Part shown: one piece after another, positions 10,445 through 20,633 of the stretch
How positions within the stretch are numbered: the stretch's first letter is position 1
Layout: each line of letters starts with the position of its first letter
Origin: Flaveria trinervia
Lineage: Eukaryota > Streptophyta > Magnoliopsida > Asterales > Asteraceae
NCBI GenBank assembly: GCA_025506515.1
Contig: CM046454.1
Coordinates: 28,956,039 to 29,020,038, forward strand
Length of the DNA stretch: 64,000 nt
Direction of reading: 5' to 3'
Position numbers and translations under genes: made by a program
Notes under the pieces: generated by a model
Told to the model about the DNA's origin: nothing
The model's input: the letters and a program-made list of their open reading frames with translations, nothing else
The model's database searches: none

Positions 10445-11320
10445 GTCCTCAATCAAACTTCTTGTCTTAGAGAGTCAACTATGTCAACGGTTGAGCGATC
10501 TTTGAAAAGTTCGCAATGAAACGACGATAGTATCCGGCTAATCTAAGAATTGCCGTATCTCTGAAGGTGACTGGGGTGTATCCCATTTCTTTACCGCTTC
10601 GATCTTGCCGGGATCTACATGAATCCCATCCTTGTTAACCACATGACCCAAAAACTTCACCTCTCGCAGCCAGAATTCACACTTCGAGAACTTGGCGAAA
10701 AGTTTCGCTTCCCTTAACAGTTCCAGTATTGCCCGAAGGTATTCTTCATGATCCTCTTTCGATTGAGAGTAGATAAGTATGTCATCTATGAATACGATCA
10801 CAAACTTATCCAAGTAAGGTTTGCACACCCGATTCATCAGGTCCATGAACACAGCTGGTGCGTTAGTCAATCCGAACGGCATGACCAAGAACTCATAGTG
10901 CCCATAACGAGTTCTAAACGCTATCTTCGGTACGTCCTCCTCGAAAACCCTTAGTTGATGATATCCAGATCGAAGGTCGATCTTGGAAAAATACGAAGCT
11001 CCTTGTAACTGATCAAACAGGTCGTCGATCCTGGGGAGAGGATACCGATTCTTCACAGTTAATTTGTTCAACTCATGGTAGTCGATGCACATACGGGACG
11101 ACCCATCCTTCTTCTTGACAAATAACACCGGTGCTCCCTAAGGCGAGTGACTCGGCCGAATAAAACCTTCTCCAGTAGTTCCTGTAACTGGCTAGATAAC
11201 TCTTGCATTTCAGATGGTGCCAACCGATACGGTGTCTTTGCTACCGGTGTAGCTCCAGGAATCAACTCAATACGAAATTCCACCTGCCGTGGAGGAGGCA
11301 AACAAGACAAGTCATCAGGA
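10445..11320 (-). pseudogene. G2 reverse transcriptase
   Basis: Conserved blocks MCIDYHELNKLTVKNRYPLP, KIDLRSGYHQLRVFEEDVPK, FGLTNAPAVFMDLMNRVC and the intact catalytic F-I-D-D (VFIDDILIYSQS). The open part is 10538-11128, 196 codons. It ends at RQFLD followed by a stop, where related elements read FLGLAGYYRRF, so a frameshift lies near 10540. The upstream palm start (LIPGATPVAKTPYRLAPSEM) is in another frame around 11200-11290. Confidence 0.85.
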
Positions 11321-11480
11321 AATACATCTGGATAATCCCGCACTACAGAGATATCTGCCAATTTCTGCTCCTCTTCTTCTTTTCCACCACCTGAGGTAGA
11401 AAAGCGTAGCACTGTTTTCGTAAACTCCGGCGTGCTTTCATGCAGGAAATAAGCTTTAAGTTTCTCCCCGGTCTTTCTCC

Positions 11481-11837
11481 TTAAATTCTGAGTACTCCTC
11501 CGTCTGACATAGGAATTCGCACTACCTTGTCCCGACAGACAATCTCGGCTCCGTGTTTCGACAACCAATCCATTCTCACAATCACGTCGAAACTTCCTAA
11601 CTCAAAGGGGATCAAGTCTATATCGAAGGCTTGGTTCTCTAATATCATCGAGCACTTTCTAATAATCTCGTCGGCCTGAACAACCCTACCATTGGCCATT
11701 TCTACAGAGTAGCTAGTTTCTAGCCTACTAGGACTCAAATCAAGCAATTGCACAAACTCAGAAGATATAAAGTTATTGTCTGCTCCAATGTCAAATAGTA
11801 TAGATGCAAAGTGATTATTGAGTAAGTGCGTACCCAT
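11481..11837 (-). pseudogene. G2 aspartic protease
   Basis: ASILFDIGADNNFISSEFVQ holds the active-site position, but the usual D-S/T-G reads D-I-G, so the second residue is changed. The later motif VIVRMDWLSKHGAEIVC is typical of the family, normally GMDWLSKHG. The protease would cut the Gag-Pol polyprotein; activity is doubtful. Confidence 0.75.
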
Positions 11838-11839
11838 GA

Positions 11840-12803
11840 CAACATTTGGGTCCTAGCGGGCATCATTGGCTCCAATGACAAAAGTGCGTCCCCGAGCCGC
11901 ATTCCTTGGTTTGCCGAGCCTTGATTTCCAGCTATAGCCATAGTCTGATGCTGGTTGTTCCCTTGTTGGCCCGGTGCCCGATTCCATTTGGGGCACATGT
12001 TCCGGTAGTGATCAGGGCTTCCACACTCGTAACAGCCCCTGGCGTTCCCAGCGGGGATAACCGCGTTGACTGTGCGACCATATTCGACGTTGTTCTGCAA
12101 TCTCTTGCTAAATGCCCCGGGCGTCTACAGTTAGCGCACACCTGTCACGGCATAGCTGGGGGATGATGAAAGTTGCACCTATCGCATCTAGGGTGCGGAC
12201 CCACATACTCTCGCCTGCCCTAGGTCACGGCCACAAAATTTCTGGTTGTCTTGGCCCTTTTCTCGAATTTCCCGGCACTCGACCGGCTCGTTTCCCCAAC
12301 TTCTTTCCTTTTCTCTGCTCCCCTACCCAATACCCCTGTTCTCACCATCTCATCAGTTAGAGCGCCAGCCTTCAGAATTGCGCTCTGAATAGTAGGAGGA
12401 GCAGTTGCGGTTACCATTGCCCGGATTTGAGGTGCAAGTCCCCAAATATACCTCTCTATCCTTTTTGATTCTGGGGTGACAGATGCGGAACCAACCTTGC
12501 TAGCTCGTGAAAACGATCGGTGTAAGCTGCATGCCCAGCCCCCACCATAGCATGATTCCAGAACTCATGCTCAAGTTTTTGCATCTCGTTGAGAGGACAG
12601 TACTCCTCAGTGATTAGGGCTTTGAACTCATCCCACGACATTTGCATCGCCGATTCTCTTCCCCTAGCCTGAATCTGAGTGTTCCACCACGTTAGTGCCT
12701 TGCCCTGTAGTGAGCACGTGGCATACTTGATCCTTTGACTGTCGAGGCATTCGCTGATGTCGATCACGGCCTCCATCTTTTCAAGCCATCTGACTGTCGT
12801 GGC
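11840..12803 (-). pseudogene. G2 gag (5' end deleted)
   Basis: The capsid part reads TVRWLEKMEAVIDISECLDS and ALTWWNTQIQARGRESAMQM through to YTDRFHELARLVPHLSP. The nucleocapsid part has a CDRC motif near 12178 and two knuckles, CANCRRPGHLARDC (about 12100-12141) and CYECGSPDHYRNMC (about 12000-12040). At 12803 gag stops abruptly and joins LTR sequence. The N-terminus, leader and primer binding site are gone. Confidence 0.85.
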
Positions 12804-14757
12804 ATACCAACACGAGGGTGGGGGTGTCAACCCAATAGTACTACCAATACCTATCCGTCGGTTTCCACACTGGAATTAAATGGTTGTAAGAAAGAACCAC
12901 AAAGCAGACTCAAGCATGTATCAGATAAGTACCCACAAAACAGTAGCACAGTGATTCCAAGTATGTAAATTGTATGTATGTTGTACAGCATATAAAACGG
13001 GCGAGCATACTTTTCCCCCATTTTTGTAAATGTTTGTAAACTAGTATAAGCATAAAAGGGGCCACGAAACTTACATGTTAAGTGGTAAGTATGAATGATC
13101 AAGATTCCCAACAGTTGAATGCAATGAACAGTCAAACACCTATTGACAGTTATTGTTAAGCATTAATGACGTGTATAAAGCGTATAGTAATGTTTGGTCG
13201 GTTCGGGTTGTATCGGTTCGGTCGTGGGTAGCACACACACAAGCGGACACACGTATCAGATCTTATGTAGATCCAAGTACTAAGAGTAGTCGTATTGCTT
13301 ATGACATCCGTGTAAAGATCTCATTGTTATGAAAGATAGCACTTGTTAAGTATTTGTAGTTCCAAATGGGTTGTCGATACTTGTAAAATGTTAGGTTGAT
13401 TTCAATTGAAATAGTATGTGCATGTTGATAGCATTGACTTTAATCTTTGTGGTCAAGCAATGACACTTTTACTGATGTTACCTTATCATCATCAGACGTT
13501 CAAGAGGAAATTCACACTCAACATCATCAGTCACACAACAGGACCAGACGCTCTCCATTCGTACGAATCAACCTTCAATCGTACAAATCAGCTTCATTGG
13601 TGCGATTGAACCTTCATTCGTACGACTGGCATTCAGTCGTACCACACAACACTCAATCGCACGACTTAACTTCCATACGCACGAATCAACATTCATTCGT
13701 ACGAATTAGCTTCATTCGTACGACTGAACCTTCATTCGTACGATTGGCCTTCAGTCGTGCGATACACGCACAGTCACATGCATTCATTCACCCGTATTGA
13801 CTCAATCGCGCACACACTCATCCGCATTGACTCAATCGCACACACATTTATTCGATCGCACGACTCAGTCGCATGACATTCCCAGTCGCACGACTCAGTC
13901 GCTCGAATGACACAATCGCATGACTCAGTCGCATGACTCACCCAGTCGCACAGCTCAGTCGCATGACAGACCCAGTCGCCTAAACTGCAGGTTCGCGACT
14001 GCTGAAGTGCAGAGCAGCCTTCTGCTGCCCCGAGCATGGGTTTTACACAACAAGGACTTCCAGAATCACACAACAAACACACACGAACAAGAAGCACACG
14101 CAGAAAGTCATCACACGTACCCACACGACCTCTTGTGTTTGAGTTGACCCGAACACCCGAAACCCTAGAAATGGACAGCAGTAAAACGAGCAAGAAATGG
14201 ACAACCAAGGTCGTCTACCTGCAAGGATGGAGTAGACTAAGTTGTAGATGAAGTCTAGACGACGAAAACGTGACCAAACGGGGCGTTTTTGGTGCTAAGA
14301 AGAAGATGTGAAGTGGAGAAGAAGATGATGAAGAAGAAATGGAGAGAATGAAGAAAATGGCTGGGAATGGGGTTTTTGTACCCATCCCAGGTTTGCAAAA
14401 TGTCAATTTTAGTCCCTGCACTTAGCCCCCGAGTTTCCAAAGTTTGCTTCAGTTGAAAACGATTTTAAAATGTTCGTTGTATTAAGGTTAAAAGCGTGTT
14501 TAATGGTAATTGATAGCTTAAAATGGTTTTATTAATGACAATGGTTATAATTAAAAATGATATATTTGGTGGTAATGGTGATGAAATTTATAAAAGGTTT
14601 ATGCTTAGCACACGTTCACGGAGGAAGTACAAGCACAAGGGTAATAAAGCAAACATGACTCCTTAAAGCAGGAGTTCATGAAGAAGAGGAAGAATAATTA
14701 AAATAATTCTATGCTTAATTATGTCGTTCAACGGACCTTAAGGTGACGGATGTCACA
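12804..14757 (-). repeat. G2 5' LTR, truncated
   Basis: Corresponds to 6528-8488 of the intact LTR, so ~602 bp next to the primer binding site are missing. The outer end is complete (GGATGTCACA at 14757) and abuts the TAGTT duplication. A sampled 230-bp stretch differs from the other LTR at roughly 8 positions. Confidence 0.9.
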
Positions 14758-15386
14758 TAGTTGACCTTTTCGAGGGATATAGTTGACCCTTTCGAGGGAT
14801 ATAGTTGACCCTTTCGAGGGATATAGATGGCCCATCACCCGTTTTCCATCGCGCATATAGTTGGGGTATTTCTTATTGGTCCATACAGAAAGTGAAAGAT
14901 AAAGATAAAAGTTTATAGAACAGACAAGGCATACCGTAAAGAGAACGAACAATATTTGTTCGTATAGTTAATGCGTGCTCGCATATACAGTACAAAATTG
15001 TATTTTACAGAAAATAGTATTTTCATATACAACATACAGAAAGTATTTTATTACTTTTAAAACTAGAACTCACTCAGCAAAGCTGACTTTTATACATTTT
15101 CAGTTAGGCAGGTAATTATTGTTGAGGATGGCACGAGGGTGAAGCTACTCGGTAGGGAAAGTCTGACATCCATTCGTACTCTGTGTTGCTGTTGTTTTGT
15201 AATGCATATAAACAATTCTTTTGTAAACAATTAAGAATGATGTATTGCTTAACAACAGTATTTGAAATGAAATGAATGGGTTTTTGATAAGTCATTTCCG
15301 CTGCTTAAGTTTGTATAATTATAATGTTTAATGTTTTAACTGCTGTGATTGACCAACTGTAAGGTCTCCGGGAATGAGGCCTTACA
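14758..15386 (+). repeat. G1 3' LTR, part 2
   Basis: Resumes the G1 LTR after G2. It starts with the second TAGTT copy, then three more units of the CCCTTTCGAGGG repeat (to ~14830), then sequence matching the reverse complement of the G3 LTR through AGGCCTTACA at 15386. Confidence 0.9.
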
Positions 15387-15663
15387 GGAAATCACAAAAG
15401 AAACCAACATGTTATTTTTAGTTATTTGTTGTGATAATGGTTTCTAAAATATTGCCTATGCTACAAAAGAAAGCAAAGAAATTAACTCATATGGTAGCAG
15501 CTAGAAATAATACTTGAGCCAAGCAATAAAAGCCTTTAAGAATAAATATAACCATATGAATTAAACAAAAGAAATTGAATAAAAAGAATAAATAAGCTTA
15601 CCTTAGCCTCCCTCACCTTAGCACACAATTCCTCCATAAAAAAGCATAAAAAAGCATAAAAAT

Positions 15664-15798
15664 CATTTAATTGTTGTTGCTTAAATCACATAACTCCATA
15701 GATGACTTGCTAAAAATTCCTCCACAAAGAAAGCAAAGGAAAGCATTTAAATTGTTGTTGCTTAAATCACATAACTCCATAGATGACTTACTTGCTAA
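15664..15798. repeat. Direct duplication of ~50 bp
   Basis: 15664-15713 and 15744-15798 repeat the same text (CATTTAA, TTGTTGTTGCTTAAATCACA, TAACTCCATAGATGACTT, GCTAA), apart from small indels, separated by about 30 bp. Confidence 0.85.
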
Positions 15799-17797
15799 CA
15801 ACCCAATAAAAATACTTAACAGAATGCCAATGCAAAAACAAAGCATATTTAGAGTTGGTTAAAATGTCCAACATAAGCAATAACTAAAGTACTATTATAA
15901 GTGCCACCATAATTTCCCTCCAATTGGGTATTCAAAAAACTATAAATCAAGAACATCTTCAACTTAAAATGAAGTTTAAAAATATCAAATTTTCAAATAT
16001 AAAAAGCAATAAAAAGTTTAAAACTATTAAGAAGTTAAACCTTAATATAAATGCTAAATTGAGGTCCTCATTTCACAAAAGGTACTTAGTAGAGTAGTAT
16101 TTAGATACCTATATTAAAAGAAAACTGGAAAACTCTAAAATAACACCTAACAATCATTTCACTCTAACTCTTTACGTTGAAAATTAGGTAGTAGAGACAT
16201 ATAAAGAGTGTGATAGAAATTACATACCTTCTCTAGCAAAAGAGCATGATGAAGATGTAGGTTGTCACCGTCATTAATAACCGCTTTGTTATGGCATGAG
16301 TGACAACTACATCTATTATATAGATTAGAGGACATACAGACTACATATCATTGGAATATGTTGCAGTAACATTTTTCTATCTGAATCTAACCAAGGCAGG
16401 TAGAATTGATCCTATTTAAAGCTCAATGCATAGAAACCATGTACCATAATTTTAAAGTATCTCGGTGCAAATGATTGCTTGATTGGTTCATATATTCAAA
16501 TTTGCTATAATAGTTTAAAGCAACAGGTAACATCTCAAATTGAAAATTCAATTATGACATTGAGAGACAATACTAAAAATACCTTGCAACGTAGCCTCTA
16601 TTATTTTCTCTTTTATATACTCTCCTTGAGACACTTTTGGAATGGAAGGAAATGAGAATAGTATAAATATAATATTGAATTTTCAGATCATCATTAGGTG
16701 TGTGTGAAATCAAACTTCCCTTAATTTGTTGGCACAAACAAATTTGGTGCTGCAATCTTTATTTTATTGAGCATATGAGGTTATGAAGTATAAGGTATCA
16801 ATAGTATAAACTTAATAAAGAAAAGATACATTTTTTTGATGAAGTTATAAATTAGTAGCTAACATGTCCCATTTCAAAAGAAGGACCAAAACCATACATA
16901 CATTTAAAAAGATCAGATCCTGCAAGTTGAATTTTAACTTAATGGTCGTAAAAACTACCCATGATATAGAACAAAGAATTAGATTTAAAAAGAAATTGGG
17001 AAACACCCTATACATGAGTTCAACCTCATAATCTGGAGGTGGTTAGTCAATAAACATCAATGTATTTAGTTAAAATTTTACACTTCTTCTTGCATAAAAT
17101 GAAGGTATTTTTAGTTAAACTTTTCTTAATAAACAATAGTTGGATTCAGAAAATAATGTGGACTAACCAATATGGTATAAAAAACTAATAAGAATACCAA
17201 TTACTGCTGAAGTTAACTCTTTTCTTTTTGTTAAAGTTGGAGGCGCATGTTAGAGGCTAGCATTTTACCTATTCTTTCAATTTGATATTTACTCAAATTA
17301 AATTGGATATCTAAACAAAATTGGCATCACCTTTATTGTTAATGTTGCTCTTATGGATGTATAGTTTCATAGAGTGTGATTAAAACTCAACTACATGAAA
17401 AGCCTCCTTGCAAAAAACTGTTCAATGTTAGTGTCCGATCACATTTTGAACCATATTAACTTTAAAATTGATGGATGATATGGATTTTGTTAACATGCAT
17501 GATTAATAACAACAAAGCTAAGATATAAGTTTCAACTTCACCAAACATTTGATCTTGTAAGTTGAACTAAGTATTACTCGAAGTTGAATTTGATATGATA
17601 ACATGAATTAGACAAAAGAAAGATCAAATTACACACAATGCCCACAACTTAACAGATGCACACTTGAAAAATCAAAGCCAATTGCATAAGCTCATGGGTC
17701 GATCAAAATGTGTCAACTAACAAAAAATCTTAAAATATAACCAAAGGTAGATTAAAAAAGTAGAGATTGTTATCTGATTCAAGTTTATTATATATTA

Positions 17798-17920
17798 ATT
17801 GATGTCTTCTTGCTTCTTTTGTTGGTCTAAAAGTTTTAATTGAAATCTTCTTGCTTCTTTTGTTGGTCTCAAAAGTTTTAATTGAAATCTTCTTGCTTCT
17901 TTTGTTGGTCTCAAAAGTTA
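17798..17920. repeat. Three tandem 41-bp repeats
   Basis: Units 17798-17838, 17839-17880 and 17881-17920 share the core TCTTCTTGCTTCTTTTGTTG followed by GTCT(C)AAAAGTT. Only a few bases differ, so the array is young. A minus-strand frame across it repeats ETNKRSKKISIKTF but has no other support as a gene. Confidence 0.9.
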
Positions 17921-18986
17921 ATCTGTCAATGCGATTCTTGCAACACAAATTCAGCGAATTTAGATCATACACCTTCAAGTTCCAAACAAAGTATGAATTG
18001 TAAAGAAAGCAACATAATCAATTAATAGATTCACGTGTCCATGTTGAGTTTTCAAACCTCTATCCTCCACTTTACAGTTGCCATCAATAACCAAAGTTTT
18101 GATTGCAACCTAAATAAAAACAAAGCACATATTAATACACACCTACCAAAGTTGTCATAGATTCAAACACAAAAAAAACTAAAACTAAAATCTATGGTAT
18201 TTGTACTTGCATTTGTGCTCTAAACTAAAACTTAGTACTGTTGTTATTCGAAATAAATACCAATGTAAACCACAAAACACAGGGGCTATCACTAATTACT
18301 GCAAAACTGAAATTTATAATAACAATTACCACATCATCCACCCAAAATGAAATGCCTCATATGCATGTAAGATCTGCTAATCTTCCTCCTCCCATACGAC
18401 ACCATCCACCCCTCATACACCAGTTTTGAATTCAACATCTCAATATCCTTTTCTTCTGCTTCTCTTATCCTCCATAAAATAAACACTCTACCTAAAAAAC
18501 CCCTAAATCATTCAATCAGTCAATCAAAAACCACACAAATTCAAACTCCACCTTAAATGACTTAATTCTTAACAAATTCGCTTCAAATGCTTGAATCCAC
18601 GACATTGATCTAGCGAAACTAAACTTCAACGATCCAAGTTAGAAGACTTGAGCAGGATTTAACGGAGAGGAAACCGTCTATAATTGATGATTAATACCGA
18701 ATGGGTTGAGATGGCAGAGCATCCGACGCCTTAAAAGTGGTGACCGGCACTGAAGGTGCCGAAGGAGGTTCACACGCTGCATCCCTTGAACCTTCGACAT
18801 CGGTTACAGCCGATGTTCGGAGTCTCTAGCGCATTAAAAGCAGAGATAACCGGTGGTTCGTGAACAATTGAAGAGCTGCAATGGTGAACAACGGAATGGG
18901 AAGGAGTAGGTCAAAAGACGCGTCATATAGAAATTGTAAAATGACATTTTTACCCATCTTTCATGTATATATAGTAGTAAAGATAA

Positions 18987-19417
18987 GGGATAACTTTTTA
19001 AAATAGTAACTAATTTTCAAAAGTAATTCAAGTTTTAAAAGTATTTCAATTAGATCACTCATTTTTATATTTTATACAAATTAAAAGTCATAACATATTT
19101 TTTAGTATGTTATACTTTTGGATTCAATTAGAAAATATTTTTTCTATCTTTTGAAGCTAATATAAAACGTTGACCGTAAATTTTAGGCACTTTTTTTTTA
19201 TTTTTTCATAATTAACATGTTTTTTTTTATTTTTTAATATAATTTTATATATTGAAAATTCTAACTCCAATGTTTTTTCCATCATTACTTTCTTGTCATA
19301 ATAAAATTTGATAATAACTCAATTTGATCGTTTGAAGGTATAGTTTGAGAAAAATATACATGAGTGACTAAATTAGAACACTTTTAAAACTTGGTTACTA
19401 TTCTGTGACATTTTCCC
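18987..19417. mobile_element. Mutator-type MITE, 431 bp, 9-bp TSD
   Basis: Ends are inverted repeats starting GGGATAACTTTTTAAAATAG on the left and GGGAAAATGTCACAGAATAG on the right (complement). Homology continues inward through AGTAAC, AAGTTTTAAAAGT and TTAG(A/T)TCACTCAT. A perfect 9-bp duplication TAAAGATAA flanks it at 18978-18986 and 19418-19426. Nine-base duplications with long terminal inverted repeats are the mark of Mutator-like elements. No transposase is encoded, so it is non-autonomous. Confidence 0.85.
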
Positions 19418-19443
19418 TAAAGATAAAGATAATAATATAATAA

Positions 19444-19933
19444 TCTTTCTACTCTAATAAAATGGTAAATGTGGGTGACACGTGTCAACATCACAATCAT
19501 TCTCACCAAAAGTTTTCCGCCTCTTTCTTTATTAAATAGTTACCTTAATTACTAATAATTTTATTATAATACTTTTTAATATTTAATAAATTAAAAAATA
19601 AATCTCTTTCTTAATGTTATTTCTAAATAAATTAATATTATTATTAAGTCAATTTTTAAACAAAACAAAAAGTAATCAAATTTGGGAGTTGTAATTAAAA
19701 CTTTTTAAAATGACATTTTATACAATTTGTTTTAGAACAAAAAATATATTTTTAAAAATAAAAATAAAAACAAAATTTTAAAAGTTGATATCACTTTTTT
19801 ATTATTTAGAATCATTTTGCATACATAATTTCAGTCATATCATATCTTAAAATATTATTATATAAACAATAAATTTATTATATAAATATTTTATTTATTA
19901 AACTCGTGTAATACACGAGTTTACTAAAACTAG
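19444..19933 (+). mobile_element. Non-autonomous Helitron, 490 bp
   Basis: It starts TCTTTCTACTCTAATAAAAT after an A and ends ACTAAAACTAG before a T, as expected for insertion between A and T without duplication. Eleven bases before the 3' end is a strong hairpin, with arms AAACTCGTGTA (19900-19910) and TACACGAGTTT (19912-19922). TC start, CTAG end and a subterminal hairpin are the three structural marks of Helitrons. It carries no gene. Confidence 0.85.
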
Positions 19934-20159
19934 TATAGTAATAGTAATGTGTAATTATATACTTCCTGTTAAAAGATTCAAATGAAATTATGAACACCCT
20001 GACCGCTTTTGTAAGAGGATTTTATTTTATAAAATTAGATTTATCTTAAAATTTCACTTTAGTGATTAAAAATCAATAAAATTTACATCCTTTTCTAATT
20101 TGTGTATGAAATTAAAATTCGAACTTATCATAATTCTAGGAAATTCTAAATCCCTTATC

Positions 20160-20633
20160 TGTTTCCAGATCCAAAATCCACCATCATTTCATCTCTACAA
20201 ACCTACTTGAGCAAAAACCCAAGAGGGTTCTTTGATCTATACTTTTCTCCCTCCCGTTTCTACATAGTTTTTGTAGGATAGTTATAATCGATCTCTAGAT
20301 CCATTCATTGATTTGATCGGTTCAAAACCCTTTTATCTTTGTCGCCGACAAGATCCAACACGCTATAAATCATTATATGACTAACCCCAGACCAATGATA
20401 TCCAGTTTTTGATCAAAGCAACTATTATACACTTTTTCTGACCAACTCGGGGTCCTTTTTGTGTTCTTGATTGCCTTTTTGGGGAAATCCATTTTGGGTT
20501 TTTTAAGATAATGAGATCTGAGAGTTGAGAAGGATATTGTTGGTCTGTGATCTACTAAATTTTCGATCTTATTGTGGTCTTGTTTTGGTTATTGTTTAGT
20601 TGCTTGTAAGGTGTTTGATGCTTTGCCGCTGTG
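20160..20633 (+). promoter_or_regulatory. MAPK leader with three upstream ORFs
   Basis: Probable 5' UTR. The transcript start is not visible, but a pyrimidine-rich run (about 20248-20268) and lack of splice-like breaks suit a leader. It holds short upstream ORFs at 20377-20412 (11 codons), 20511-20528 (5 codons) and 20618-20644. The last overlaps the main start at 20634 in another frame and ends just after it. If the transcript includes them, they should lower or regulate translation of the kinase. Confidence 0.5.

Larger units (their letters stand above)
5926..14757 (-). mobile_element. Ty3/gypsy chromovirus-like element G2, nested
   Basis: Minus-strand gypsy element of 8832 bp between TAGTT duplications. 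On the + strand it begins TGTCACACCCCCGC and ends GGATGTCACA. Order on the minus strand: truncated 5' LTR (12804-14757), gag, protease, reverse transcriptase, RNase H, integrase, chromodomain-like tail, purine tract, 3' LTR (5926-8488). The LTRs differ by only a few percent by eye, less than the ~7% seen in a sampled stretch of the G3 LTRs, so it is a relatively recent insertion. All coding parts are interrupted, and the primer binding site and gag start are deleted. Confidence 0.95.
373..15386 (+). mobile_element. Ty3/gypsy element G1, decayed, with nested G2
   Basis: Parts in + orientation: LTR tail (373-558), primer binding site, gag, protease, reverse transcriptase, RNase H, part of integrase, then a 5'-truncated 3' LTR split into 5242-5925 and 14758-15386. 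Element G2 sits in the break. The LTR ends in GGCCTTACA at both 558 and 15386. Coding parts match the chromovirus-like gypsy element G3 (47698-56812) closely, and the two share several in-frame stops. The second half of integrase, the C-terminal domain, the polypurine tract and about the first 0.8 kb of the 3' LTR are missing. It cannot be autonomous. Confidence 0.9.
15387..18977. other. AT-rich intergenic DNA
   Basis: No coding region or known element recognised. Two short repeat structures are listed separately (15664-15798 and 17798-17920). The stretch 18700-18960 is less AT-rich but contains no convincing frame on either strand. Confidence 0.5.

Noticed and set aside
17730..17978. 82-codon minus-strand frame with three ETNKRSKKISIKTF-like repeats
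   Set aside because: The repetition is the 41-bp DNA tandem repeat; there is no start context, domain or partner sequence.
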